This document shows, in pieces, positions 1 to 7,920 of a stretch of DNA of 43,693 nucleotides. The stretch comes from JBELMB01 sp042088665 (lineage in GTDB: Bacteria > Pseudomonadota > Alphaproteobacteria > Rhodobacterales > Rhodobacteraceae): NCBI GenBank assembly GCA_042088665.1, contig JBELMB010000026.1, forward strand, positions 1 to 43,693. The letters run 5' to 3'. A program made the position numbers and the translations under genes. The notes under the pieces are model-generated. The model saw only the letters and a program-made list of their open reading frames with translations, was not told where the DNA came from and did not search any database. Every line of letters starts with the position of its first letter. Positions within the stretch are counted from its first letter, which is position 1.

Positions 1-740
1 GATTTGTACATGCCCGAGATCGGGTCCGTGATGGTGCAGGCGGTCCCGGCAAAGTCTTCTGCGGTATGCAGCCCGCCCCCTGCATTGAGGGTGGCGAGCA
101 TGTCTTCCGCCACTTCGCCTTCGTAAAAGGCGCGGCGTCCGTCACGGGCAATGCGTCGCAGCACTTCGGCCTGCCCGGGCAAAGCCAGCGTCTCGCCGGG
201 TGACATGGGGGCCCCCGATGGCAGGAAGTGGCGCCGCGCTGCGCCCTGCAATGTCTCATGTGCCTCGCCGTAGTCGAAGGCCGCGCGAGGGGCGATGGGC
301 AGGCCGTCTTCCATGTAGCGGATGGCCGGGGCGAGGCTGTCGGCAAGCCCCAGTTTTCCCCAACGCTCTGACATGGTGCAAAAGGCATCGACGGCCCCGG
401 GCAATGTCACCGCCTGCACGCTGTTCAGGGGAATCGTGCTGTGTCCTTCGGCGCGCATCGCCTCCGCCGTGGCCGCTGAGGGCGCGCGGCCAGAGCCGTT
501 CACCGCAATGACATCGTCGCCGCCAGCCGGCGAGATCAGCGCAAAGCAGTCGCCCCCGAGGCCGGTCATGGCCGGTTCCGCCTGTCCCAGGATGACGGCC
601 CCGGCGATGGCGGCGTCCATGGCATTGCCGCCCTGGCGCAGGATGTCGACCGCCGCGGCGGCCGCCAATGGATGCGACGTGGCGCAGATCCCGTTCAGGG
701 CCATTACGGCCGAACGGCCGGGCAAGTGGAAATCGCGCAT
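1..740 (-). CDS. Gamma-glutamyltransferase family protein (partial, C-terminus beyond window)
   Basis: The minus strand reads an open frame from ATG at 740 to the window edge, giving at least 246 residues. The N-terminus carries the family hallmark: a stretch beginning ATSHPLAAAAAVDILRQGGN, then AMDAAIAG, then a glycine-rich MTGLGGDCFAL segment. These are typical of the large subunit of gamma-glutamyltranspeptidases, Ntn-hydrolases that cleave or transfer gamma-glutamyl groups from glutathione and related amides. The catalytic Thr that forms the new N-terminus after self-cleavage lies about 150 residues further on, outside the window, so activity cannot be judged. No signal peptide is visible, suggesting a cytoplasmic paralogue rather than the classical periplasmic Ggt. 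AGGGAG lies about 11 nt upstream of the ATG. Two stem-loop elements lie 105 and 378 nt upstream on the same strand. Confidence 0.85.
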   Translation of the reverse strand, partial: MRDFHLPGRSAVMALNGICATSHPLAAAAAVDILRQGGNAMDAAIAGAVILGQAEPAMTGLGGDCFALISPAGGDDVIAVNGSGRAPSAATAEAMRAEGHSTIPLNSVQAVTLPGAVDAFCTMSERWGKLGLADSLAPAIRYMEDGLPIAPRAAFDYGEAHETLQGAARRHFLPSGAPMSPGETLALPGQAEVLRRIARDGRRAFYEGEVAEDMLATLNAGGGLHTAEDFAGTACTITDPISGMYK

Positions 741-844
741 GTTCAGTGGTCTCCCTCGTGTCGTCGGGAGCATAGGGGCGCGGGCCGCAAGGTCAAATCA
801 TCGGGTGAAGATTGGTGAGGATTGCAGGGCCCCTCTGCATAAGA

Positions 845-911
845 CCTCGACGCCGCGCACTGGGTGGGGGCTGATGACACGCGGCGCCGAGGGAAGCCTT
901 ATGCAGCTACA
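845..911 (-). ncRNA. Stem-loop RNA element, copy 1 (candidate small RNA or leader)
   Basis: On the minus strand a block containing TGTAGCTGCATAAGGCTTC precedes a 14-bp stem (plus-strand arms 845-858 and 879-892) closing a 20-nt C-rich loop, GTCATCAGCCCCCACCCAGT. It matches copy 2 at 60 of 67 positions without gaps. Where the arms are not Watson-Crick they are A·C on the plus strand but G·U on the minus strand, which argues for transcription of the minus strand. One pair is C-G here and U-A in copy 2. I do not recognise a known RNA family. The C-rich loop could pair with Shine-Dalgarno-like sequences (inference). Confidence 0.5.
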
Positions 912-1117
912 GGTTCTTTATTGCGCTCAACTGGGGCGCAAATGTGATGGCGGTCGGGTAATTCGGGGGCAGTCGGGTTCCGGGGATTTGGTCGGCGTTC
1001 ACCGTCATGCGCTGTCGAAAGCCTGCTCGACGCGCGCGCATGCACAAGGGCCATGCGCCAAACGGCGGTGCGCCGATGGTGGGCGCTGTTCGATATTGCG
1101 ATGTGGGGGGAATTGAA

Positions 1118-1184
1118 CCTCGGTGCCACGTACTGGGTGGGGGCTGATAACACGCGGCACCGAGGGAAGCCATATGCAGCTACA
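1118..1184 (-). ncRNA. Stem-loop RNA element, copy 2 (candidate small RNA or leader)
   Basis: This is the second copy of the element, offset by 273 nt in the same orientation. Plus-strand arms are 1118-1131 and 1152-1165. The loop, GTTATCAGCCCCCACCCAGT, differs from copy 1 at one base, and the 5' block containing TGTAGCTGCATATGGCTTC differs at one base. Five of the seven differences fall inside the stem and every one preserves pairing when read on the minus strand. No T-rich terminator follows. The two copies may be tandem paralogous small RNAs or parts of one longer transcript. Confidence 0.5.
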
Positions 1185-1406
1185 AGACCGAATATGCTGT
1201 TGGAATCGGGCGCGATTGTGACTGTGCTGCGGTCTTTTCGCGCCAGCCGTTTTTTCTGAGCAGGGGAGGGCCGCCGCTGGTCCTGTTGCGACTGCCCGGG
1301 CAAAGGCAGGCCGCATTTGCCAGCCGAGGCGGTATCATTTCTGAAATCTTGGCCTGCGAGATTTGGGCCATGTGTCGCCAGAGCGATGCGGGCAGGCGAG
1401 CGCCGT

Positions 1407-1865
1407 TCAGGCTTGGCAGCCCAACGGGATCTCAAGGCACAGCCGGTTGGCATCGTTTCTGCGCTCGTAGTCGAGGCGCGTGGAAAGCGAGCGGATCAGG
1501 AACCACCCAAATCCGCCTTCGGGCAGATCTTCGGTGGGGACATCAAGATCGGCTTCCTTGCCCTCTGGCGGGGTCTCGTTGGGCATGGGACGACCGAAAT
1601 CGGTGAACTGTGCCTGCATGGCGCCGGTGGAAAAGACCAATTCGACCCGAATCTCACCCCCCGGCTGTTCCTGATAGGCGTGTTCGACAATGTTGTTCAG
1701 GACTTCGGCCACGACCAGTTCCCATGTCGTGTCCTGTCCCTGACAGGGCGCGAGCGTGTTCAGATGGGTGCCGATGTCGCCTAGCGCACCACGCACCGCT
1801 TCGGCAGTGCTGTCCAAACTGCACTGGATGGAGAGCCTGTCGCTGTCCAGCCATTCCGCTTGCAT
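1407..1865 (-). CDS. RsbW-type anti-sigma factor / serine-protein kinase
   Basis: The product is about 152 aa with a GHKL ATPase fold (HATPase_c_2). The N-box is AEVLNNIVEHAY (residues 53-64), the second ATP-binding box is TDFGRPMP (88-95), and the glycine-rich lid is EGGFGWFLIRSL (116-127). These are the ATP and Mg-binding motifs of RsbW/SpoIIAB kinases, which sequester a sigma factor or phosphorylate a STAS antagonist. It follows the STAS gene by about 21 bp on the same strand, so the two probably form a partner-switching pair. A GTG three bases upstream of the ATG could also start translation; AGGAG at 7 nt favours the ATG at 1865. No sigma factor gene is adjacent, so the target is unknown. 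Confidence 0.85.
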   Translation of the reverse strand: MQAEWLDSDRLSIQCSLDSTAEAVRGALGDIGTHLNTLAPCQGQDTTWELVVAEVLNNIVEHAYQEQPGGEIRVELVFSTGAMQAQFTDFGRPMPNETPPEGKEADLDVPTEDLPEGGFGWFLIRSLSTRLDYERRNDANRLCLEIPLGCQA

Positions 1866-1886
1866 CACGTTGCTCCTTGCAGTGGC

Positions 1887-2216
1887 TCAGGCGCTTTGCG
1901 CGGCGCTTGCGGACTGGTGGATCTGAAAAATCGAATCCATCCGGGTCATGCGGAATACCTTGTCGACCGCGGGTGTCAGACCGGCGAGTTCCAGCTTTGC
2001 GCCCTGGGGCAACAGTTTCATCGCGGCGACAATCGCCCCAAGGCCGCTCGAATCGATGAAATCGACCTTTTCTAGGTTCAGCACCATGCGCCCGCTGGCG
2101 TTGGTCAGCGCTTCGCGCATGCGATCCTTGAACTGGATCGCCACGGCGGCGTCGATGCGGTCGGCGTCGACGGTGATGATGACGATGTCGGATTGCTTTT
2201 CGTAAGTAAGTTGCAT
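1887..2216 (-). CDS. STAS-domain anti-sigma factor antagonist
   Basis: The product is 109 aa and is a single STAS domain. VDFIDSSGLGAIVAAMK (residues 51-67) is the conserved loop and helix in which one of the two serines is phosphorylated by the cognate kinase in SpoIIAA/RsbV proteins. Dephosphorylated antagonist binds the kinase and frees its sigma-factor partner. The start at 2216 is preferred because homology begins at MQLTYEK and GAGG lies upstream; an in-frame extension to 2258 lacks family similarity. It is the first gene of a two-gene minus-strand unit with the downstream kinase and is divergent from the thiolase gene, with 88 bp between them for both promoters. Confidence 0.87.
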   Translation of the reverse strand: MQLTYEKQSDIVIITVDADRIDAAVAIQFKDRMREALTNASGRMVLNLEKVDFIDSSGLGAIVAAMKLLPQGAKLELAGLTPAVDKVFRMTRMDSIFQIHQSASAAQSA

Positions 2217-2304
2217 GCCTGCCTCTTGGATTGACTTCTTGCCGACACTAGAGACCATTCCTTACCATTCGGTATGCATTGGCGGGACCGGGAGAAAAGA
2301 ACAC

Positions 2305-3477
2305 ATGTCAGAAGTAGTCATCACAGGGGCGTCGCGGACCCCGATGGGCGGATTCCAGGGGGTCTTTGCTGATTTGAGCGCCGCTGACCTTGGCGGCGCG
2401 GCAATTCGCGCGGCGCTTGACGAGGCGCGCGCTGAAACGGTCGACGAATTGCTGATGGGCTGTGTTCTGCCAGCCGGGCAGGGCCAGGCCCCGGCGCGAC
2501 AGGCTGGGTTTGCTGCCGGACTGGGCGAAGAGGTGCCGGCCACCACGCTCAACAAGATGTGCGGTTCCGGCATGAAATGCGTGATGATGGCGATGGACCG
2601 TCTCGCCCTTGGACAGGTCGAGGTCATGGTGGCGGGTGGCATGGAGTCGATGACCAATGCGCCCTACATCCTGCCAAAGATGCGTGGCGGTGCACGGCTG
2701 GGCCATGGGCAGGTGGTCGATCACATGTTTCTTGACGGTCTCGAAGACGCTTATGACAAGGGTCGTCTGATGGGCACCTTTGCCGAGGATTGCGCCGAAG
2801 CGTTCCAGTTCACGCGCGAGGCGCAGGATGCCTATGCGCTGACCTCGCTGTCGCGTGCGCTGGACGCACAGCAGGGGGCCACGTTCAGCCGTGAGATCAC
2901 GCCCGTCACGCTAAAGACGCGCAAGGGCGACGTGGTTGTGTCCGCAGATGAGCAGCCCGGAAATGCCCGACCCGACAAGATCCCCCATCTCAAACCGGCA
3001 TTTCGCAAGGACGGCACGGTGACCCCGGCCAATTCTTCGTCCATCTCGGATGGGGCGGCGGCGCTTGTCTTGACGACGGCGCAAGCGGCGGAAGCTGCCG
3101 GGGCATCGCCGCGCGCACGGATCCTTGGCCATGCCAGCCACGCGCAGGCGCCCGCGCTTTTCCCGACCGCGCCGGTGCCCGCTGCGCGCAAATTGCTGGA
3201 TCGGCTGGGGTGGACGGTTGATGACGTCGATCTGTGGGAGGTGAACGAGGCATTTGCCGTGGTTCCGATGGCGTTCATGCAGGAAATGGGCCTGTCGCAT
3301 GACGTGGTGAACGTGCATGGCGGGGCCTGTGCGCTGGGGCATCCGATCGGGGCCTCTGGTGCGCGAATCATCGTCACATTGCTGAATGCGCTGGAAACGC
3401 GGGGTTTGCGGCGTGGCGTGGCGGCGATCTGTATCGGTGGCGGCGAAGGCACCGCGGTTGCGATCGAGCGTCCCTGA
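2305..3477 (+). CDS. Acetyl-CoA C-acyltransferase (thiolase)
   Basis: The product is 390 aa, normal for a type II thiolase. The nucleophilic Cys86 sits in NKMCGSGMK, the catalytic His347 in GHPIGASGARI, and the acid/base Cys376 in CIGGGEG; the VNEAFAV motif is also present. It catalyses reversible thiolytic cleavage or condensation of acetoacetyl-CoA or other 3-ketoacyl-CoAs in the cytoplasm. Sequence alone does not separate a biosynthetic PhaA/AtoB role from a degradative one, and no polyhydroxyalkanoate or beta-oxidation gene lies nearby. The ATG at 2305 is chosen because family homology starts at MSEVVITGASRTPMG; an upstream in-frame start would overlap the divergent promoter region. Confidence 0.92.
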   Translation: MSEVVITGASRTPMGGFQGVFADLSAADLGGAAIRAALDEARAETVDELLMGCVLPAGQGQAPARQAGFAAGLGEEVPATTLNKMCGSGMKCVMMAMDRLALGQVEVMVAGGMESMTNAPYILPKMRGGARLGHGQVVDHMFLDGLEDAYDKGRLMGTFAEDCAEAFQFTREAQDAYALTSLSRALDAQQGATFSREITPVTLKTRKGDVVVSADEQPGNARPDKIPHLKPAFRKDGTVTPANSSSISDGAAALVLTTAQAAEAAGASPRARILGHASHAQAPALFPTAPVPAARKLLDRLGWTVDDVDLWEVNEAFAVVPMAFMQEMGLSHDVVNVHGGACALGHPIGASGARIIVTLLNALETRGLRRGVAAICIGGGEGTAVAIERP

Positions 3478-3623
3478 AAAGGCGGGCGTTCTTTGGAATG
3501 CCCGGTGGCGCGGGATTTCGGGAGGGCAGGCGCGGTTGGTGCCCAAGGGGTGAGGCCCTGACGAGAGGTCAGAGCGCGGCGATGGAATTGTGGTCGGGGC
3601 CTCAACCCTTGTTTTGGAGATGG

Positions 3624-3677
3624 CCTGACTTTTCGTCATGACCTGACCTTTTGCCAGGACCTGACCTTTTGCCGTGA
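3624..3677. repeat. Three 18-bp tandem repeats
   Basis: There are three consecutive 18-bp units beginning CCTGACTTTT or CCTGACCTTTT (3624-3641, 3642-3659, 3660-3677). The last two are almost identical. They lie in the 300-bp gap between the thiolase stop and the XRE regulator, just upstream of two palindromes. They may be extra binding sites or simply slippage repeats. Confidence 0.7.
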
Positions 3678-3705
3678 GCCGACTGTCAGGATGTGACAGG
3701 TCCTG

Positions 3706-3728
3706 TGAAATTTCGCTTTGAAATTTCA
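3706..3728. promoter_or_regulatory. Palindrome 1 upstream of XRE-cupin regulator (candidate operator)
   Basis: TGAAATTTC and GAAATTTCA form a perfect 9-bp inverted repeat separated by 5 nt. It lies 50 bp upstream of the regulator start and shares the GTGAAA half-motif with the second palindrome. A smaller perfect repeat, CTGTCA-N5-TGACAG, lies just before it at 3683-3699. Such dyads are typical operators for dimeric XRE-family regulators; autoregulation is inferred. Confidence 0.55.
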
Positions 3729-3741
3729 TTCCACTGTGGCA

Positions 3742-3770
3742 CCGTGAAAATCGAACACTGTTTTTCACGG
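3742..3770. promoter_or_regulatory. Palindrome 2 upstream of XRE-cupin regulator (candidate operator)
   Basis: CCGTGAAAA and TTTTCACGG form a perfect 9-bp inverted repeat separated by 11 nt, ending 7 bp before the ATG at 3778. Bound protein here would block transcription or early elongation. No T-run follows, which makes a terminator unlikely. There is no clear Shine-Dalgarno sequence between it and the start codon, so the regulator may be translated from a leaderless or short-leader mRNA. Confidence 0.55.
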
Positions 3771-3777
3771 CCCGCCA

Positions 3778-4344
3778 ATGACAATCCAACCCCCGCCAGA
3801 CACGCTTGGAGCTGACCTGCGCGCATTGCGTCGCAGCCGGGGGCTGACCTTGCAACAATTGGCGGACACTTTGGGGCGGTCGGTTGGCTGGCTGAGCCAG
3901 GTGGAGCGGGACAAGAGTGCGCCCTCCATCACCGATCTGCGCCACATTGCGGCGGCGCTGGAGGTGTCGGTGTCGATGCTGGCGCGGCACAGGGCGGCCA
4001 CACCCGAAGAAGTGGGGTGCATCGTGCGAGAAGGCTCTCGCAGGCCCATTGGGTCAAGCGTGTCGGGGCTGGTCGAAGAACTGCTTTCTCCGGATCTGAC
4101 CGATGATTTCGAGATGGTCTTTTCAACTTTCGAGCCCTGTTCCGAAATTGGTGAAACCGTCACCCGCGACACGCAGGAGGTGGGGTATCTCTTGTCCGGG
4201 CGGCTGGATCTGCAGATCTGCGCCCGGCAGTTTACCATCCATCCCGGCGACAGCTTTCGCATTCGCGGCGCGCCCTTTCGTTGGGCCAACCCTTACGATG
4301 AACCTGCACGGGCGATCTGGGTGATCGCTCCACCGGTGTACTGA
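3778..4344 (+). CDS. XRE-family transcriptional regulator with cupin domain
   Basis: The product is 188 aa. An N-terminal helix-turn-helix (about residues 9-65, including LRRSRGLTLQQLADTLGRSV and WLSQVERDKSAPSITDL) is joined to a C-terminal cupin sensor (about 110-186, with GETVTRDTQEVGYLLSGRL and IHPGDSFRI). Regulators of this architecture commonly control catabolism of small amines or amino acids, with the ligand bound in the cupin barrel. It heads a co-directional block encoding a LysE exporter, a GFA protein, two dimethylglycine/sarcosine-dehydrogenase-like flavoproteins and a homocysteine methyltransferase. That makes a methylated-amine sensor a reasonable inference. Two palindromes immediately upstream are candidate autoregulatory operators. 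Confidence 0.9.
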   Translation: MTIQPPPDTLGADLRALRRSRGLTLQQLADTLGRSVGWLSQVERDKSAPSITDLRHIAAALEVSVSMLARHRAATPEEVGCIVREGSRRPIGSSVSGLVEELLSPDLTDDFEMVFSTFEPCSEIGETVTRDTQEVGYLLSGRLDLQICARQFTIHPGDSFRIRGAPFRWANPYDEPARAIWVIAPPVY

Positions 4345-4368
4345 TGGCCGGTCGTTGGGCAAGCGTTG

Positions 4369-4406
4369 CGGGGGGGAGCCTCCGGCGGGAGTATTTGGCA
4401 AACAGA
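4369..4406. repeat. GGAGTATTT-type intergenic element, copy A
   Basis: This short G-rich run with a self-complementary GCCTCCGGCGGGAG core ends in GGAGTATTT, whose complement AAATACTCC recurs before a hairpin near 9196. It lies between the regulator and lysE-like genes. It looks like a small dispersed intergenic element; its function is not evident. Confidence 0.4.
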
Positions 4407-4438
4407 GAAACCCGACGTGCGGCACATGAGGGCCGGTC

Positions 4439-5071
4439 ATGAGTTGGGAGGGGTGGCTTGTCTTTGCGGTGTTCTGGGTGATCTTCGTGACCTCACCGGG
4501 ACCGAACGCGGCGAACTGTATACAGACGGGGATGACCCATGGCTTCCTGAAAGGGTGCTGGGGGGTGGCAGCGATCCTGACGCAGGCGGCGCTGTTTCTG
4601 GCCTTGTCTGCGCTGGGGATCACGGCATTGATTGTCGCATCACCGGTGGTGTTTCTTGTGGCGAAACTGGCGGGTGCGGCGTTGCTGATCTGGCTGGGGG
4701 TGCGCAATTGGCTGCGCGCGGGGGAGCCGATTTCCGCCGCCAGAGGGGCGGCGGATGAAAGCGCTTTGCAGATTTTTCTGCGGGGGCTGGCGATCGCGGT
4801 TGTCAATCCAAAGAGCGTGGCGGGATATCTCGCGGCGTTTTCGCAATTCGTCATGCCGGACGTGGCGATCGGCGCGCAGATGTGGATCATCGTGCCGACC
4901 GCGCTGACCCTGACGGCAGTGTCATATTGCACCTACACGGCGCTGGGGGCCTGGCTTGGGCGACGCGCGCTGTCGGCACTGGCCAACATGGCGATCCGCC
5001 GTGTGCTGGCGGCCAGTTTCATTCTTTACGGGCTGGCGCTGGGCGCCACCTCGCAACCGATCCGGAGTTGA
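4439..5071 (+). CDS. LysE-family amino-acid/metabolite exporter
   Basis: The product is 210 aa with about six hydrophobic segments and the family N-terminus FVTSPGPNAANCIQTGMTHG (residues 16-35). A conserved NPKSVAGYLAAF sits before the C-terminal half. LysE/RhtB proteins export amino acids or small zwitterions across the inner membrane by proton exchange. The stop codon is only 2 bp before the GFA gene start, indicating one transcript. Its place in a betaine-demethylation block suggests export of an accumulating amine or amino acid, but the substrate cannot be read from the sequence. Confidence 0.88.
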   Translation: MSWEGWLVFAVFWVIFVTSPGPNAANCIQTGMTHGFLKGCWGVAAILTQAALFLALSALGITALIVASPVVFLVAKLAGAALLIWLGVRNWLRAGEPISAARGAADESALQIFLRGLAIAVVNPKSVAGYLAAFSQFVMPDVAIGAQMWIIVPTALTLTAVSYCTYTALGAWLGRRALSALANMAIRRVLAASFILYGLALGATSQPIRS

Positions 5072-5073
5072 CC

Positions 5074-5445
5074 ATGATCGAGGGATCCTGCCTCTGCGGC
5101 GCTGTCCGCTTTGAGACCGAAGCTGCGCCAAACGGTCCGTCTGCCTGTCACTGTGGCCAGTGCCGCAAGCAATCCGGGCATTTGTGGGCCTCTGCCTATG
5201 TGGCCAAATCGGCGCTGTCGATCACCGGACCGGTGACCTGGTTCGACAGCAGCCCCGAGGCACAGCGGGGCTTTTGTCCCACCTGCGGGAGTTTCCTGTT
5301 CTGGCATGCGCACGCCGAGTCCAGCATGAGTTTCGCCCTTGGCGCGGTCACGGAGCCCACTGGCATCACTCTGGAAAAACACATCTTTACCGGTTCCAAA
5401 GGCGATTACTACAACATCGCCGATGACCTGCCCCAACACGACTGA
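5074..5445 (+). CDS. GFA-family (glutathione-dependent formaldehyde-activating-like) zinc protein
   Basis: The product is 123 aa with the complete GFA cysteine pattern: Cys6 and Cys8 in GSCLCGAVRF, Cys25/Cys27/Cys30 in ACHCGQCRK, and Cys68/Cys71 in GFCPTCGS. The family binds two zinc ions. Its founding member Gfa was proposed to speed condensation of formaldehyde with glutathione, although many members have unknown roles. It sits 2 bp after the exporter and 12 bp before a flavoprotein whose family releases one-carbon units as formaldehyde or methylene-THF. A formaldehyde-handling role therefore fits the context but is inferred. Confidence 0.85.
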   Translation: MIEGSCLCGAVRFETEAAPNGPSACHCGQCRKQSGHLWASAYVAKSALSITGPVTWFDSSPEAQRGFCPTCGSFLFWHAHAESSMSFALGAVTEPTGITLEKHIFTGSKGDYYNIADDLPQHD

Positions 5446-5457
5446 AGGAGGCGTTCC

Positions 5458-7920
5458 ATGTCTGATTTTCCGACCCAGGCCCGTGTGGTCATCATCGGCG
5501 GTGGCGCCGTTGGTGCCTCTGGCGCTTATCATCTGGCCAAGGCGGGCTGGGACTGTGTCCTGCTCGAAAAGAACGAACTGACCGCCGGGTCCACCTGGCA
5601 CGCGGCGGGCAACTGTCCGTCGTTCAGCACCTCGTGGGCGGTCATGAATATGCAGCGCTATTCGCTGGAGTTGTATCGCCGCCTCGCGACTGAGGTCGAT
5701 TACCCGATGAACTACCATGTCACCGGGTCCATCCGTCTGGCGCACAGCAAGGAGCGCATGCAGGAGTTCGAACGCGCCTGTTCCATGGGGCGTTACCAGG
5801 GGCTCGACCTGAGCATGATGACCTGCGACGAGATGAAGGCAAAGTATCCCTTCCTCGAGACGCATGACCTTGCCGGCGGCATGTATGACCCCGATGATGG
5901 CGATATCGACCCGGCACAGTTGACGCAGGCGCTGGCCAAAGGCGCGCGCATGGCTGGCGCCCGGATCGAGCGTTTCTGCCCGGCCACCGGCGTCTCACGC
6001 GAGAATGGCGAATGGATCGTGCACACGCCCAAGGGCGACATCCGCTGTGAAAAGGTGGTCAATGCGGCGGGCTATTACGCGCAGCGCGTCGGCGAATGGT
6101 TCAAGCCCTACGGCGGGCGGACCGTGCCCATGGCGGTCATGTCCCACCAGTATTTCCTCACCGAGGAGATCCCCGCGATCAAGGAATGGTGCAATGACAC
6201 CGGCACCCGCAAGCTGCCGCTGCTGCGTGACGTGGATTCAAGCTATTACCTGCGGCAAGAGAAATACGGCCTGAACCTTGGTCCCTATGAGCGCAACTGC
6301 AAGGCGCATTGGATCACGCCGGACGATCCGATGCCGGAGGATTTCAGCTTTCAGCTTTATCCTGACGACCTCGAGCGGCTGGAATGGTACATTGAGGACG
6401 CCATGGCGCGCGTGCCGCTTCTGGGCGAGGGGGGCGTGGGGCGCAATATCAATGGACCCATCCCCTATGCGCCCGATGGTCTGCCACTGATTGGCCCGAT
6501 GCCCGGCGTGCCGAATGCCTATGAGGCCTGCGTCTTTACCTTTGGCATCACCCAGGGCGGCGGTGCCGGCAAGGTGCTGGCAGAGTGGATCACCGAAGGG
6601 CAGACCGAGTGGGACATGTGGGCGGTCGATCCGCGCCGCTACACCGATTACACCGACCAGCAGTACTGCATCGACAAGGCAATCGAGGTCTACGGACACG
6701 AATACGCCATGCATTTCCCGCAACATGAATGGCCTGCCGGGCGCGACCGCAAGCTGTCGCCCGCGCATGACAAAGTCCGCGCCATGGGGGGTGTCATGGG
6801 CGCCTACAACGGCTGGGAACGGGCCAACTGGTTCGCTCAGCCGGGCGATGACACCTCGGAGGACAGCACACACACCTGGGACCGCGCGGGCCCCTGGCAA
6901 CAGCGCATCAAGGAGGAATGCGAGGCGGTGCGCGACGCCGCGGGGATCCTCGACCTGCCCGGCTTCTCACGCTACCGGCTTGAAGGCGAAGGCGCGGCGG
7001 AATTCCTGCGCGGGCTTTGCACTGGCGGCATTCCCAAGGTGGGGCGCATCGGCCTGTTGTATTTCGCCGACAGCCGGGGACGGATCGTGACAGAGATGTC
7101 AGCGATGCGGCTGGCGGAGGATTTCTTTTTCCTCATCACAGCGGCATCCGCGCAATGGCATGATCTGGAATGGCTCCAGCGTCATATCCCTGCGGGGGCC
7201 GGGTTCTCCCTATCGGACGTGACGCGCGCCTTCAGCTGTCAGATCCTGTCGGGGCCGAAATCCCGCGACATCCTCGCCAGCCTGACCGATGCGGACCTGA
7301 GCCAGCCCTGGCTGACGCATCAATCGGCACAACTGGGGGACATCTGGGTGCAGCTTGTCCGCGTCTCCTTTGCCGGAGAGCTGGGCTGGGAGGTGCATTC
7401 CAAGATCGAAGACACCGCCCGCGTCTACGACATGCTGATCGAGGCCGGCACGCCGCATGGGCTCAAACCCTTTGGCATGTACGCGCTGAATTCGCTGCGC
7501 ATCGAGAAGGGCTACCGCGCCTGGAAGGGCGATCTGTCGACCGACTACTCTTTGCTCGAGGGGGGGCTCGACCGCTTTGTCAAACTTGACAAGCCGCAGG
7601 ATTTCCCGGGCAAGGCGGCGCTGTTGAACGAAAAACAACAGGGTGTGAAGAAACGCTTTGTCACGCTGAAGGTGCAGGCGAATGGTCAGGACGCGCCGTA
7701 TATGTCGACGCTCTGGCATGGCGATGACCTCGTCGGAGAGACGACCTCCGGCGCCTGGGGGTACCGGGTCAATGCCTCCATCGCGCTGGGCATGCTGCGG
7801 GCGGATCTTGCGGTGCCGGGGACGGAGATCCTCGTCGATATCTTCGGCGAGAAATGCGCCGCCACGGTGCAGGAAGATCAGCCGCTCTGGGATCCACAGA
7901 ACGAAAGGCTGCGCGCGTGA
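5458..7920 (+). CDS. Dimethylglycine/sarcosine dehydrogenase-like FAD- and folate-dependent oxidoreductase (paralogue 1)
   Basis: The product is 820 aa. A DAO-type FAD domain begins with VVIIGGGAVGASGAYHL (residues 10-26). GSTWHAAG carries His48 at the position that is covalently bound to FAD in mammalian dimethylglycine and sarcosine dehydrogenases. The C-terminal half (from about 440) is a GcvT-type aminomethyltransferase module expected to bind tetrahydrofolate. These enzymes oxidatively demethylate N-methyl glycines and pass the methyl carbon to THF. GGAGG lies just upstream of the ATG. It is 33% to 45% similar by eye to the paralogue at 9326 in the shared motifs only; I did not align them fully. 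Substrate (dimethylglycine versus sarcosine) is unresolved. Confidence 0.88.
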   Translation: MSDFPTQARVVIIGGGAVGASGAYHLAKAGWDCVLLEKNELTAGSTWHAAGNCPSFSTSWAVMNMQRYSLELYRRLATEVDYPMNYHVTGSIRLAHSKERMQEFERACSMGRYQGLDLSMMTCDEMKAKYPFLETHDLAGGMYDPDDGDIDPAQLTQALAKGARMAGARIERFCPATGVSRENGEWIVHTPKGDIRCEKVVNAAGYYAQRVGEWFKPYGGRTVPMAVMSHQYFLTEEIPAIKEWCNDTGTRKLPLLRDVDSSYYLRQEKYGLNLGPYERNCKAHWITPDDPMPEDFSFQLYPDDLERLEWYIEDAMARVPLLGEGGVGRNINGPIPYAPDGLPLIGPMPGVPNAYEACVFTFGITQGGGAGKVLAEWITEGQTEWDMWAVDPRRYTDYTDQQYCIDKAIEVYGHEYAMHFPQHEWPAGRDRKLSPAHDKVRAMGGVMGAYNGWERANWFAQPGDDTSEDSTHTWDRAGPWQQRIKEECEAVRDAAGILDLPGFSRYRLEGEGAAEFLRGLCTGGIPKVGRIGLLYFADSRGRIVTEMSAMRLAEDFFFLITAASAQWHDLEWLQRHIPAGAGFSLSDVTRAFSCQILSGPKSRDILASLTDADLSQPWLTHQSAQLGDIWVQLVRVSFAGELGWEVHSKIEDTARVYDMLIEAGTPHGLKPFGMYALNSLRIEKGYRAWKGDLSTDYSLLEGGLDRFVKLDKPQDFPGKAALLNEKQQGVKKRFVTLKVQANGQDAPYMSTLWHGDDLVGETTSGAWGYRVNASIALGMLRADLAVPGTEILVDIFGEKCAATVQEDQPLWDPQNERLRA

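Larger units (their letters stand above)
741..1406. other. Non-coding interval with two stem-loop elements
   Basis: This stretch of about 670 bp lies between the anti-sigma kinase stop codon and the gamma-glutamyltransferase start, both on the minus strand. Open frames here overlap one another on both strands without a recognisable protein, so I treat it as non-coding. Its recognisable content is two 67-nt stem-loop copies, listed separately. No terminator with a clear T-run was found. Confidence 0.6.

Noticed and set aside
899..1173. tmRNA or tRNA-like gene in the stem-loop region (GGTTCAATT near 1113; a frame ending KEPVAA)
   Set aside because: The putative T-arm has mismatched stems, no acceptor or anticodon arms can be drawn, and the tag-like peptide lacks the AND start typical of alphaproteobacterial tmRNA.
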